Shown here: positions 52,106 through 61,520 of the stretch, piece by piece | Position numbering within the stretch: position 1 is the stretch's first letter | Layout: every line of letters begins with the position of its first letter | Source of the DNA: Planctomycetota bacterium | GTDB taxonomy: Bacteria > Planctomycetota > SZUA-567 > H5-PLA8 | Direction of reading: 5' to 3' | Assembly (NCBI GenBank): GCA_027493525.1 | Contig: JAOSKN010000003.1 | Span: 1,736,001 to 1,800,000 of the forward strand | DNA length: 64,000 bases | Program-made: the position numbers and the translations under genes | The notes under the pieces: generated by a model | Seen by the model: only the letters and a program-made list of their open reading frames with translations | Database searches by the model: none | What the model was told of the DNA's origin: nothing

Positions 52106-53043
52106 CCCTCTCCAGGCTTGCCGACGAGCTTGACGCCGTCCTTCAGCCCCGAGCCGAGGGCGAGGTTGCGCAGCTTGAGGTCGCGGGGCTGGTTCTCGAT
52201 GCGCGCGGCCATGTCCGAGTCGAAGAAGGCGCAGGCGAAGACGCTCACCTTCGCGCCGCCGTTGCGGCCCGGTCCGCGCAGGCGCAAGCCGATTTCGTTG
52301 TCGTAGAAGATGCAGCCTTCGATGCGGGCGTCGATGTGTTCCTTGAGGTTGAACGCGGCCATGTTGTCGATCTGCCCGCCGCGGAAGCCGAAGCCGACGC
52401 AGTTGCGGATGGTCAACTGGGCGCGCGGGTCTTTCTCGGGATGCTTGGTGTCGATGCCGTTCTCGCCGGGCCGTTCGCCCTTCTTGAACCCCGCCGCGTC
52501 GGCCTCGAGCGGCCCCGTCCAGAAGCGGCAGTGCTCGACCGTCAGCGGCCCCCAGTGCTTGCGGCTTGGATCGAACTGGATGCCGTCGCCGGAGCAGTGG
52601 TGGATGTCGCAGTCGCGGACCAGGAGCGCGCCGGGGCAGCCGGTGATGCCGTGCGCGTCGTCCTGGTCCTTGAAGGATCCCGAGAGCATGTGGTGGATCT
52701 CGCAGCACTCGATGACCACATTCTTCGCGTAGACGGAGACGCCGTTGCCGGCTCCGCGCAGGATCGTGCAGTTGCGCAGCGTGACGCCGTCGGCCTTGAT
52801 CTGGACGAGGTTCTTGCCCTTGAACTCGCCGTCCACGACGTAATTTTCGTAGACACCGGGTTTGTTGATGACCAGTTCGTTGACCTGCTTCGCGCCCGCG
52901 CCCGCGCCGATGGGCCCGCGCGGCCCGACCGGCGGCCCGAGCGGGCGGGGCAACGGAACGCCCGGCTCTTCCGCGCTCGCGGCGGCGGCCGCCAGGACGG
53001 CCAGCGCCAGCACGATCGCGCCGCGGAAGGCTCGCGAGGACAT
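52033..53043 (-). CDS. secreted right-handed beta-helix protein
   Basis: 336 residues with signal peptide MSSRAFRGAIVLALAVLAAAAASA and a Pro/Gly-rich linker. A parallel beta-helix then has repeated coils: GKNLVQIKADGVTLRNCTILRGAGNGVSVYAKNVVIECCEIHHM, HGITGCPGALLVRDCDIHHCSGDGIQF and TIRNCVGFGFRGGQIDNMAAF...ARIEGCIFYDNEIGLRLRG. The fold is shared by pectate lyase-like and NosD-like proteins; the catalytic residues of any one enzyme are not evident. GAAGGAGGT directly before the ATG is a strong ribosome-binding site. Likely periplasmic, perhaps carbohydrate-acting. The gap 53044-53136 separates it from the divergent esterase. Confidence 0.8.
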   Translation of the reverse strand: MSSRAFRGAIVLALAVLAAAAASAEEPGVPLPRPLGPPVGPRGPIGAGAGAKQVNELVINKPGVYENYVVDGEFKGKNLVQIKADGVTLRNCTILRGAGNGVSVYAKNVVIECCEIHHMLSGSFKDQDDAHGITGCPGALLVRDCDIHHCSGDGIQFDPSRKHWGPLTVEHCRFWTGPLEADAAGFKKGERPGENGIDTKHPEKDPRAQLTIRNCVGFGFRGGQIDNMAAFNLKEHIDARIEGCIFYDNEIGLRLRGPGRNGGAKVSVFACAFFDSDMAARIENQPRDLKLRNLALGSGLKDGVKLVGKPGEGYEDAGSGPAPPLAQALRTWGARQ

Positions 53044-53136
53044 ACCTCCTTCATAGCGCGAAGGACTTGCAAATCCACGGCCTTCCGGAGCAGAATGGAC
53101 TGCTCCCCCGCTCCATTCCGTCTGGAGGCCTAGGCC

Positions 53137-55245
53137 ATGCCCAAGCCCGCCCCGAATCGCCCGGCTACCGGACCGTTCGAGACGCCCCGCGGCATCCGCA
53201 ATCCGCACCCGTTGATGGTGACCGACGATTACGTCGCGCGGGTGCGGGCGATGCGGCGCGAGCGCAAGGCGCGGCTGGCCGAGGTCCGCACGGCGCGCGA
53301 GGCGCGGCGCTACCAGAATCGCGCGCAGGAAGCCATCGACCGCGCCTTTTCCCCGCGCCCGCCCAAGACGCCGCTCAAGGCCCGCGTCACCGGCGCGACC
53401 GAGGCGCGCGGCTTCCGCGTGGAGAACGTGCTTTACGAGAGCCGCCCCGGGATCCTCGTCACCGCGAACCTGTACGTGCCCGACGGCTGCGACGCGCGAC
53501 GCCCGTGCCCCGGCGTGCTGGGCCCGTGCGGGCACAGCGCCAACGGGAAGAGCGCGGCGATCTACCAACGCTTCGCGCAGCGCCTGGCGCTCGCGGGCTT
53601 CGTCACGCTGGTCTACGACCCCTACAACCAGGGTGAACGCGACCAGTACTGGGGTCTGGAGGACGACTTCGCGAGGAAGATTCGCGCCGGCTGCTGCCTC
53701 GCGCACAACATGATGGGCAAACAGCTCGAGCTGCTGGGCGAGTTCTTCGGCATGTGGCGGGCCTGGGACGGGATCCGCGGCCTCGACTACCTGCTTACGC
53801 GCCCCGAAGTCGACCCGACCCGGCTCGGCGTGACCGGCAACAGCGGCGGCGGAACGATGACGAGCTGGCTCTGGGCCGCCGAGCCGCGCTTCACGATGGC
53901 CGCGCCGAGCTGCTTCATCACGAGCTTCGCCAGCAACCTCGAGAACGAAATGCCAGCCGACAACGAGCAATATCCGCCCGGCGTGATCGGGGCGGGGCTC
54001 GAGGAGATCGACCTGCTCATTGCCCGCGCGCCCAAGCCGCTGCTGCTGCTCGGGCAGCACCTGGACTTCTTCGACCGGCGCGGCTTGAAGGAAGGGTACG
54101 CCGAGTTGCGGCGCTTCTACGAGCTGCTCGGCGCGCCGGCTTCCCACCACGGGCTCTTCTTCGGCCCCGATGGGCACGGCTACACCTGGCACAACCAGCA
54201 CGACATGGTCCGCTTCTTCCACCGCCACGCTTATGGGCGCGGGAAGCCGCCGCAGGTCCCCGACGCCGAACTGCCCGACCTGGGCGAGAAGCTGCTCGCG
54301 ACGCCCAAGGGAAACACCATCGCGGCCGGCGCGACGCCGATTTACGCGCGGATCGCCGAGCTCGCGCGGGCGCAGGACGCCGCGCGCCGCAATAAGGGCG
54401 CGCCCGGCGCCAAGGCCCTCGCCAAGACGGTGCGCAGGACGCTGGATCTCGACGGGGAAGCGGGCACGCGCGCGGGACGCAAACGCCCGCCGCACTTCCG
54501 CGCGCTGCGCCCCGCGCTGTACGGAGCCGTTCGCGCCGCGTGCTTCGCGGTGGAGACCGAATCGCCCGAGCGCGACGCCGACGCGCGCCTGCGCGCGTTC
54601 CTGTTCCAGCCCCGCGCGACGCAGGGGCACACGCTGGACCTGGAGCCACGCGCCGCGCTCTGGCTGCCGCACATCAGCGCCGAAGCCGAGCTGAACGATC
54701 CGCGCCTGGCCGGCGCGCTGCTCAAACGCGGCGGCCTGCTCGCGCTCGACGCGCGCGGCCTGGGCATGTCCATGCCCGCCGAGGGCGATTTCTTTCACGG
54801 CTACGGAATGGACTACCTGCACCACGGCCACGGCCTGCTCCTCGGCCGGAGCTACCTGGGCCGGCGCGTCCACGACGTCCTGCGCGTGCTGGACCTGCTG
54901 GCGAGCGAAGGCGTGGAGGAATTGGAATTGTTCGGGCGCGGGCAAGGCGCGCTGCTGGCGGCGTACGCGGCGCTGCTCTGCCCGGACCTGGTGACGCGCG
55001 TGACGTTGCGCCACGCGCCGATCTCCTACCTGGAATGGGCCACCGCGCCGCTGGTCGGCTGGCCCGCGGCCAACATGCCCCGCGGCGTGCTGAAGCGCTT
55101 CGACCTGCCGGCGGTCTACCGCGCGCTGCGCGGGCGGCTGAACCTCGTCGAGCACTGGGACGCGCGCTGCCGCACGGTCAAGCGCAGGGCCGCCGGGACC
55201 GGCGCCGTGAAGCTGCCGCGCCGCCGCGCGGCGGTGGCCGGCTGA
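53137..55245 (+). CDS. large alpha/beta hydrolase, acetyl-xylan-esterase-like
   Basis: 702 residues. The N-terminal part (residues about 90-390) is an alpha/beta hydrolase resembling CE7/dienelactone-type esterases: YVPDGCDARRPCPGVLGPCGHSANGK as oxyanion region, nucleophile Ser in VTGNSGGGTMTSW, acid near GQHLDFFDRRG, His in GPDGHGYTWHNQHDM. The C-terminal half seems to be a second, degenerate hydrolase lobe (DLLASEGVEELELFGRGQGALLAAYAALL). No signal peptide is seen, so cytoplasmic. Substrate likely an acylated sugar. Divergent from the beta-helix gene, which would suit joint carbohydrate use. Confidence 0.84.
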   Translation: MPKPAPNRPATGPFETPRGIRNPHPLMVTDDYVARVRAMRRERKARLAEVRTAREARRYQNRAQEAIDRAFSPRPPKTPLKARVTGATEARGFRVENVLYESRPGILVTANLYVPDGCDARRPCPGVLGPCGHSANGKSAAIYQRFAQRLALAGFVTLVYDPYNQGERDQYWGLEDDFARKIRAGCCLAHNMMGKQLELLGEFFGMWRAWDGIRGLDYLLTRPEVDPTRLGVTGNSGGGTMTSWLWAAEPRFTMAAPSCFITSFASNLENEMPADNEQYPPGVIGAGLEEIDLLIARAPKPLLLLGQHLDFFDRRGLKEGYAELRRFYELLGAPASHHGLFFGPDGHGYTWHNQHDMVRFFHRHAYGRGKPPQVPDAELPDLGEKLLATPKGNTIAAGATPIYARIAELARAQDAARRNKGAPGAKALAKTVRRTLDLDGEAGTRAGRKRPPHFRALRPALYGAVRAACFAVETESPERDADARLRAFLFQPRATQGHTLDLEPRAALWLPHISAEAELNDPRLAGALLKRGGLLALDARGLGMSMPAEGDFFHGYGMDYLHHGHGLLLGRSYLGRRVHDVLRVLDLLASEGVEELELFGRGQGALLAAYAALLCPDLVTRVTLRHAPISYLEWATAPLVGWPAANMPRGVLKRFDLPAVYRALRGRLNLVEHWDARCRTVKRRAAGTGAVKLPRRRAAVAG

Positions 55246-55342
55246 TTCCCGGCGCGGCAAAGCGAGCGCCTCAGGATTCGCTGCATTCTCGGGCGAAACG
55301 GGTCGATTCCGAGATGGGGATTTCCCCGCCCGGAGAGCCGCC

Positions 55343-56208
55343 ATGATCCGCCCGTCCACCCCGCCGCCCGAAGCCGTCCCCGACCTGCGCGACTTGGCCA
55401 CCGAGGCAACCAATCCGCGGACGCGCGACCTGGACCTGCTCCCGACCCGCGAACTGCTGGCGCGGCTCAACGAGGAAGACCAGCGCGTGCCGCGCGCGGT
55501 TCGCGCGGCGCTCCCGGCGCTGGAGCGAGTGGTGGACGAGGTCGCCTCGAGGCTGCGCGCCGGGGGCGGCTCTTATACGTCGGGGCCGGCACAAGCGGAC
55601 GGCTGGGCTGCCTCGACGCCGCCGAGATGCCGCCGACCTACGGCGTCCCGCCCGAGCTGGTCCAGGGAATCATCGCCGGCGGCCCGGCCGCGCTGCTGGC
55701 GAGCATCGAAGGCGCGGAGGACGACGGCGCGGCGGGCGTCCGTGACCTGGCCGCGCGCGGGGTCGGACCGCGCGACGCGGTGGTGGGGCTCTCGGCGAGC
55801 GGCCGCGCGCGCTACGTCCGCGAGGCCCTGCGCGAGGCCGGCCGGCGCGGCGCCTTCACCGCGGCGCTTACCTGCAACCGCAACTCGCCCCTGGCCGCGT
55901 GCGCCCAGGTCGCGCTCGTCGCCGAAACCGGGCCCGAACCCGTCGCCGGTTCCACGCGCATGAAGGCCGGCACCGCGCAGAAGCTGATCCTCAACATGCT
56001 TTCCACTAGCGTGATGGTGAAGCTCGGCAAGGTCCGCGGCAACGCGATGCTCGACTTGCAGCTCAAGTGCGAGAAGCTCCGCGAGCGCGCGCGAAACCTG
56101 GTCATGGACGCGGCGGGGTGCGGGGCGGACGAGGCCGAGGAGGCGCTGCGCGTGGCGAGTGGGTCAGTCCGTGAAGCGATACAAAACGTAAAACGCCAGA
56201 TGCGATGA
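55343..56208 (+). pseudogene. murQ: N-acetylmuramic acid 6-phosphate etherase, frameshifted
   Basis: MurQ cleaves the lactyl ether of MurNAc-6-phosphate in wall recycling. The 5' part (LATEATNPRTRDLDLLPTRELLARLNEEDQRVPRAV) and the 3' part (RLLYVGAGTSGRLGCLDAAEMPPTYGVP...GSTRMKAGTAQKLILNMLSTSVMVKLGKVRGNAML) are both textbook MurQ. They lie in different frames; the switch is at the G5 run 55562-55566, where one additional G would restore RAGGRLLYVG. Otherwise the gene is complete (about 288 residues). It is either an assembly indel or a fresh mutation. It sits upstream of a nitrilase and supports a peptidoglycan-recycling capacity. Confidence 0.88.
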
Positions 56209-56335
56209 AGGCCAAAGCGCGATTCCAACGCATGGCCGCTCGCCGCACGTTTCCCACCTGCCAATCTGCAATGTACGTTTCATCCGACCTAATTATCTTC
56301 AAGCTCTGGCAAACACCCGCCCCAGGAGCCTACTC

Positions 56336-57277
56336 ATGGCCCGCCCCATCACGCTCGGCATGGTCAATGTACTGCACCGGAACCAGCCCATGCAGGAGCG
56401 GCGCGAACGGCTGTTGCACTGGGTCGAGGAAGCCGGCCGGCGCGGCTGCCAGATCGTGGCGCTGCCCGAGTTCGCCGACCACCACGTCACGCACGAGGCC
56501 GGCGAGGCGCACCGCCAATCCATCGACGAACTGCGCCGCGTGGTCGGGCTGACCTGGGATGCGCCGTTCATCAAGTCGCTGCGCGAAAGCGCGCGGAAAC
56601 ACGGCATGGTGGTCATTCCCGACGTCCTCTGGCTGGAAGGCGGCCGGCCCTACAACCGCTGCGTGGTGATCGGCCCCGAGGGCGAGCGGCTGGGACACTA
56701 CGACAAGGTCCACCTCGCGCCCGAGGAGCAGAAGACGGTGGACTTCGGCGCGAAGCTCGAGCCGGTCGCGACGCCCTTCGGCAAGCTGGGGCTGCTGGTC
56801 TGCTACGACATCAACTTCCCCGAGATCACGCGCTGCTACGAGTTGCAGGGCGCGGAGATCCTGATCTGGACCACGATGCGGCAGTGCGAATCCGAGGAGA
56901 TTCTTTACCGCGCCGTGCTCCCCGCGCGCGCGTACGAACACAAGCTGCCGTTCGCTGTGACGACCTACGTGACGCCCAACCAGCACCTGAACATGAAGCC
57001 GATGACGAGCGCGGTCTTCAACGCCCTTGGGCAACTGGTGGCCGGAAGCATGACGTGCGAAGGCGTCGTCGCCGGCACGGTGGACCTCGACGCGCGCCCG
57101 CTGCTGCGCCGCGCGTGGGCCAACCCGCAGTTCGTGGACGCCTCGCGCTACTTCGCGCGGCAGCGCCATCCCGAACTGTACGGTCCGCTGACGCGCAGGC
57201 TCGGCGCCGACGAGGCCAACCCCGCGCTGGAGCCGACCGTCGCCGAATACCCCGACTTCGCCGCGCCGAAGATCTGA
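56336..57277 (+). CDS. carbon-nitrogen hydrolase (nitrilase superfamily)
   Basis: A 313-residue cytoplasmic amidase-type enzyme. The catalytic triad is visible: E45 (ALPEFADHH), K124 (HYDKVHLAPEE) and C156 (LLVCYDINFPEI). Later blocks (RAYEHKLPFAVTTYV, GVVAGTVDLD) are also typical. Members hydrolyse small amides such as carbamoyl-amino acids or omega-amides; the exact class is not determined. ATG 56336 follows CAGGAGCCTACTC. It lies 127 bp after murQ and 129 bp before the sulfatase; an operon with either is uncertain. Confidence 0.9.
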   Translation: MARPITLGMVNVLHRNQPMQERRERLLHWVEEAGRRGCQIVALPEFADHHVTHEAGEAHRQSIDELRRVVGLTWDAPFIKSLRESARKHGMVVIPDVLWLEGGRPYNRCVVIGPEGERLGHYDKVHLAPEEQKTVDFGAKLEPVATPFGKLGLLVCYDINFPEITRCYELQGAEILIWTTMRQCESEEILYRAVLPARAYEHKLPFAVTTYVTPNQHLNMKPMTSAVFNALGQLVAGSMTCEGVVAGTVDLDARPLLRRAWANPQFVDASRYFARQRHPELYGPLTRRLGADEANPALEPTVAEYPDFAAPKI

Positions 57278-57406
57278 TTACCACGGAGGCACGGAGCACA
57301 CGGAGGGAATGATGGGGAACGCGGCGGGGAGCCTGTATGGACTCATCGCCGATTCGTGCTCCGCGCCTCTGCGTCTCGATCAGAGAACCGCCGAAAGGAC
57401 TTGGTC

Positions 57407-58852
57407 ATGGCCAGCCGCGATCCGCAGCGCCCTAATCTCGTCGCGATCCTCACCGACGACCAGGGCCATTGGGCGATGGGCTGCGCGGGCAATTCGGAGC
57501 TGCGCACGCCAAACCTGGACCGCATCGCCGCCGAAGGGATCCGCTTCGAGAACTTCTTCTGCGTCTCGCCGGTTTCCTCGCCCGCGCGCGCCTCGCTGCT
57601 GACCGGGCGCCTGCCTTCGCAGCACGGCATTCACGACTGGCTCTGCGGCGGAAACAGCGTCGAGGACCACGCGAAAGGCGCGGGGCTGATCGAGTACCTC
57701 AAAGGGACGCCGGCGTACACGGAGGTTCTCGCGCGCGCCGGCTGGATCTGCGGACTGAGCGGCAAATGGCATCTCGGCGATGCGCACCATCCGCAGAAAG
57801 GCTTCAGCTACTGGAAGCCGCATGCGATGGGCGGCGGGCCCTACTTCAACGCCCCGATGATCCGAAACGAGTCCGAGGTCGAGCGCGCCAAGGGGATTTA
57901 CGTCAGCGACCTGTTCACCGATAACGCGCTAACCTTCCTCGACACGCAGCGTGAGGGCGACGCGCCGTTCTACCTTGCTCTTAACTTCACCGCGCCGCAC
58001 AGCCCGTGGGAGCGGCACGAGCACCCGCCGGAGCTCTTCGATTCGTACTTCGATCGCTGCCCCTTCGAGTCCGTCCCCTGCGAGCCACGGCACCCCTGGG
58101 GCAAGGGGATCCTCGAAAAGCTCTTCGAGTCGCCGGAGGGCCGGCGCGAGTGGCTCAGCGGGTACTTCGCCGCGATCACCGGCCTCGACCGCGGCGTCGG
58201 GCGCGTCCTGGACTGGCTTGAGCGTCAGGGCCTGCGCGAGAATACCGTCGTCTTCTTCACCGGCGACAACGGGATGAACATGGGCCACCACGGCATCTGC
58301 GGGAAAGGCAACGGCACCTTCCCGCTGAACATGTACGACACGTCCGTGAAAGTCCCCGCGCTGATCTCGCGGCCCGGGCACATCCCGCAGGGCCTCGTCA
58401 ACGAGAGCCTGCTGAGCCACTACGACGTCATGCCGACGCTCCTCGATTACCTCGGCCTGCCCGTACCCGAGCCGGAGAAGCTGCCCGGCCGTAGCTTCGC
58501 GCCGCTGTTGCGCGGGGAGCGGCACGAGGAGCGCGAGGACGTCGTGGTCTTCGACGAGTACGGCCCCGTGCGCATGCTCCGCACCCGCGAGTGGAAGTAC
58601 GTGCATCGCTACCCCTACGGACCGCACGAGCTGTACCACCTGGCGGACGATCCCGGCGAGGCGCGGAACCTGGCGGAGTCCGAGGCGCACCGCGAACGGA
58701 TGCTCGAACTGCGCGCGCGGCTGGACCGCTGGTTTGCGCGGTACGCCGATCCGCGCCGCGACGGCCGCATCCATCCGGTGGACGGCGGCGGGCAGCTCGA
58801 CCTCGTCGAGCCCGGCCGGCATCCGTTCAAGCTCCGCCACCGGAAACCGTAA
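57407..58852 (+). CDS. sulfatase, Ser-type
   Basis: A 481-residue alkaline-phosphatase-superfamily sulfatase that removes sulfate esters, here probably from a glycan. Metal Asp residues are in ILTDDQGHW (D17, D18). The formylglycine position is Ser57 in the core S-S-P-A-R followed by ASLLTGR, so maturation would need a radical-SAM sulfatase-maturating enzyme, not found in the window. HLGD, SPWERHEHPPE, FFTGDNGMNMGHHGICGKG and DVMPTLLDYLGLP are the further family blocks. No signal peptide is visible, so it may act in the cytoplasm. AGGACTTGGTC precedes ATG 57407. Typical of sulfated-polysaccharide users such as Planctomycetes. Confidence 0.93.
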   Translation: MASRDPQRPNLVAILTDDQGHWAMGCAGNSELRTPNLDRIAAEGIRFENFFCVSPVSSPARASLLTGRLPSQHGIHDWLCGGNSVEDHAKGAGLIEYLKGTPAYTEVLARAGWICGLSGKWHLGDAHHPQKGFSYWKPHAMGGGPYFNAPMIRNESEVERAKGIYVSDLFTDNALTFLDTQREGDAPFYLALNFTAPHSPWERHEHPPELFDSYFDRCPFESVPCEPRHPWGKGILEKLFESPEGRREWLSGYFAAITGLDRGVGRVLDWLERQGLRENTVVFFTGDNGMNMGHHGICGKGNGTFPLNMYDTSVKVPALISRPGHIPQGLVNESLLSHYDVMPTLLDYLGLPVPEPEKLPGRSFAPLLRGERHEEREDVVVFDEYGPVRMLRTREWKYVHRYPYGPHELYHLADDPGEARNLAESEAHRERMLELRARLDRWFARYADPRRDGRIHPVDGGGQLDLVEPGRHPFKLRHRKP

Positions 58853-58928
58853 GCGCCCCGGGGACAAAGAGGCCGCGGCGCGATTGCCGCGTTGCGCGTC
58901 CTGGCGCATCCGTTACAACAGGCCCGCC

Positions 58929-59402
58929 ATGGCGCGCAAGAACGAACCCGAGCCCGACCCGGCGCAGGAGCCGACCTTCGAGTCGCGGCTGGCCGACCTG
59001 GAAGAGGTCGTGCGGCAGCTCGAGGCCGGCGACAAGCCGCTCGACGCGAGCCTGGACCTTTACGAGCGCGGCGTGAAAGCGCTGAAGAGCTGCCACGAGA
59101 TCCTCAATCGCGCCGAACGGCGCCTGAAGCTGCTCGTCGCCGGACCCGACGGCAAACCCGCTTTGAAAGACCTCGCGACGTTCCCAGGCGCCACGCAGGC
59201 CGAGGGCGGCGAGTCCGTCTTTGAAGCCCAGGGCGATCCCTTCGTCGAAACCAAGGACGATACGCTGGACGTCGACAGCGTGGACACGGCGGACACGGCG
59301 GACCTCGAGCCTCCGCCCGCCGAGGGCCGAGGGCGGCGCGCGCCGCGCGGCGCCGGCAAGCGCGGGCGCACGCAAGGGCCCGCCGGCGAGCTATTCGAGT
59401 AG
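58929..59402 (+). CDS. xseB: exodeoxyribonuclease VII small subunit
   Basis: 157 residues. The XseB core (FESRLADLEEVVRQLEAGDKPLDASLDLYERGVKALKSCHEILNRAERRLKLLV) occupies residues about 15-75 and forms the helical partner of XseA in single-strand DNA degradation. The remaining 80 residues are an acidic then basic low-complexity tail (DTLDVDSVDTADTADLEPP...RGRRAPRGAGKRGR), about doubling the usual length. XseA is not in the window. ATG 58929 is set by homology. trmB follows after 21 bp, probably in the same transcript. Confidence 0.9.
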   Translation: MARKNEPEPDPAQEPTFESRLADLEEVVRQLEAGDKPLDASLDLYERGVKALKSCHEILNRAERRLKLLVAGPDGKPALKDLATFPGATQAEGGESVFEAQGDPFVETKDDTLDVDSVDTADTADLEPPPAEGRGRRAPRGAGKRGRTQGPAGELFE

Positions 59403-59423
59403 CGCGGACCGATCCTTTCGCCC

Positions 59424-60041
59424 ATGCCCGACGCCACGCGAACGAACGCCGCGGATGCGCCCGACCCTCAGCTCGTTCCCGGACGACTGCCGCTGCCGCT
59501 GGACTGGAGCGAAATCTTCGGCCGCCGCGCGCCGCTGGCCGTGGAGATTGGGAGCGGCGGCGGGCGCTTCATCATCGGCGAAGCCGAACGCAAGCCCGAC
59601 TGGAACTTCGTGGGGATCGAACCGTCCGGCGAATACTTCTACGTGATGAAGGAGCGCGTCGCGAAGCGGAGCCTGGCCAACCTGAAGCTCGTCCGCACCG
59701 ACGCGGTGGACTTGATCGCGTCCGTCTTTCCCGACGCCTGCGTGGACCATTACCATCTTTACTTCCCCGACCCCTGGCCCAAGAAGCGCCACCGCAAGCG
59801 CCGCGTGATTCGGCCGGAGTTCGTGGCGCACGTCCGCCGCACGCTCAAGCCCGATGGCGCGCTCTATTACGCCACCGATCACTTCGACGCGCTGGAGGAT
59901 GCGCTGCCGGTCCTGCGCGAGGGACTCCGAGTCGAGGAACAGTCCGGGCCGTGGCCCGACGCGCCGGAGGGGCGGACCAACTTCGAGATCAAGTACATCC
60001 GGCAGGGCCGGCCGATCTACCGGTTCGTATGCCGGCCCTGA
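59424..60041 (+). CDS. trmB: tRNA (guanine-N7-)-methyltransferase
   Basis: A 205-residue SAM-dependent enzyme that methylates G46 in the tRNA variable loop. The SAM motif is VEIGSGGGRFIIGEA, GIEPSGEYFY follows, and the family hallmark YFPDPWPKKRHRKRR and the C-terminal TNFEIKY are present. Length is typical. It lies 21 bp after xseB and converges on a membrane-protein gene with an 19-bp gap. Confidence 0.94.
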   Translation: MPDATRTNAADAPDPQLVPGRLPLPLDWSEIFGRRAPLAVEIGSGGGRFIIGEAERKPDWNFVGIEPSGEYFYVMKERVAKRSLANLKLVRTDAVDLIASVFPDACVDHYHLYFPDPWPKKRHRKRRVIRPEFVAHVRRTLKPDGALYYATDHFDALEDALPVLREGLRVEEQSGPWPDAPEGRTNFEIKYIRQGRPIYRFVCRP

Positions 60042-60060
60042 GTTCCGAATCGGCGGCGCA

Positions 60061-61317
60061 TCAGGACTCCCGGCCCAGCGAATTCAATCCGTCGGCGACA
60101 TCGTCCTCGAAGGCGCGCGGCGGCTCCGGACGCGGCGGAGGCGGGGGCGGGGGCGGCTCGAGCCAGCGCAGCAGCCGCTCGCGGTAGAGGCTCACCAGCA
60201 ACGCCGCGCCCAGCGTGAGGAACCCCAGCAGCGTGCAGACGAAGGCGCGGAAATGCGGCAGCGACTCGCGCAGCCGCAGGATGCCCGTGGCCGCAGGCGC
60301 GCCCAGCGGGCCGCCCAGACCCCAGTAGAAAGCCCGCCGGCCCGTAGCCAGCGCGAGCAGCACGTACGCCAGCGCGGCGGCGAGCGTGAACTGGACCACG
60401 GGATCGACGAGCGTGGCCGAGGCCTCCAATTGGCTCCAGGGCGAGCGCGCACGCCACATGGCCTGCAGCGCCAGCGCGGGCGAGGCCGCCAGCCAGACGT
60501 GGATTTCGGCGTAGCGCGCGGCCACTTGGCGCCTGCGCAGCAGGCCCAGCGCGAGGAGCAGCGTCGCGGCCGGGAGCCCGCGCGCGGGATCGAAGGGCCG
60601 GTCGAAGACCCAGTCCGCGGCGACAAGATGCGCCAGCCCGCCGGCCGAGGCGATGGCGAGCAGCCACGCGCCGGCCGCCGGCATGGCCAGCACATCCGGG
60701 CGCTCGCCCCGGTCGGGATCCTTCGCGAAGAGTTCCTGCGGCGCGGGGCGCGCGGCCCAGAGCAGCAGGAAAAGCGGCACGAACGAGAGCCAGCCCGCGA
60801 GCCACGCCAGGTCCTGAGCCAGCGCGGCGCCGAGCACGCCCTGCACCGTCGCGGCGCCCAGCAGCGGCGAGCCGGCATGCGCCGCCAGGACCGCCAGCGC
60901 CAGCAGACGCACCCGCGAGGTCAGCCGCAGTCCGGGCAGGCTCGCGTAGAGCCGCAGCTTGAACCAGGCCAGCGCGAGCGCCCCGCCCACGAGCGCCGGC
61001 GCTCTGTGGGGCCAGAGCGCGGCCAGTTCGTCGAGCGCCAGAAACGAACCGCACAGGAACAGCGCGGCGATGAAAGCCAGCCCATGCGCGTCCCGTCCGG
61101 CCCGCGCGCGCGGAAGCAGAACGGCCGCCGTGCCAAGCAAGGCCCATTCGTAAAAATGGAGTAGGCTCAGGGCCAGCAGAATCCCGCCGGCGTGCCCGAT
61201 CTGCGGGTCCAGCCGCGTATTCAGTTCCAGGACGCCGTAGGCGATGAGCATCGCGCTGATGGCGTAGAAGGGGTTGGCGCGGACGCACTCGCGCAACAGC
61301 CAGCGGCCGAGACCCAT
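60061..61317 (-). CDS. large polytopic membrane protein, unknown
   Basis: About 418 residues from MGLGRWLLRECV; an alternative start is six codons upstream. About ten to eleven hydrophobic segments run through the protein (YAISAMLIAYGVLEL, ILLALSLLHFYEWALLGTAAVLL, LAFIAALFLCGSFLALDEL, LLALAVLAAHAGSPLL, LAWLAGWLSFVPLFLLLWAA, AAGAWLLAIASAGGLAHLV, LPAATLLLALGLL, FTLAAALAYVLLALATG, FVCTLLGFLTLGAALLVSL). An acidic tail after a run of eight prolines ends the protein. No family is recognised. Divergent from the TPR gene; the 203-bp gap between them shows no gene. Confidence 0.74.
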   Translation of the reverse strand: MGLGRWLLRECVRANPFYAISAMLIAYGVLELNTRLDPQIGHAGGILLALSLLHFYEWALLGTAAVLLPRARAGRDAHGLAFIAALFLCGSFLALDELAALWPHRAPALVGGALALAWFKLRLYASLPGLRLTSRVRLLALAVLAAHAGSPLLGAATVQGVLGAALAQDLAWLAGWLSFVPLFLLLWAARPAPQELFAKDPDRGERPDVLAMPAAGAWLLAIASAGGLAHLVAADWVFDRPFDPARGLPAATLLLALGLLRRRQVAARYAEIHVWLAASPALALQAMWRARSPWSQLEASATLVDPVVQFTLAAALAYVLLALATGRRAFYWGLGGPLGAPAATGILRLRESLPHFRAFVCTLLGFLTLGAALLVSLYRERLLRWLEPPPPPPPPRPEPPRAFEDDVADGLNSLGRES

Positions 61318-61520
61318 GGCGCTCGCGACCTCCAATGCGTTCGTCGCGACTCGCGCCGAAGCACACGGTTAGTACGCGCCTTGCGCGCTTGGGTTTGGTC
61401 GAACGCGCGGACCGCGGCTCCTGCCAACCTGGTAGCGGCGGAAAACGCGCCAGGACGCTGCCCAGGAAGGCGAATAGAATAGGCGCCGTAGCCTCTTGCT
61501 AGCGAATTCGAGGTTGTGCC

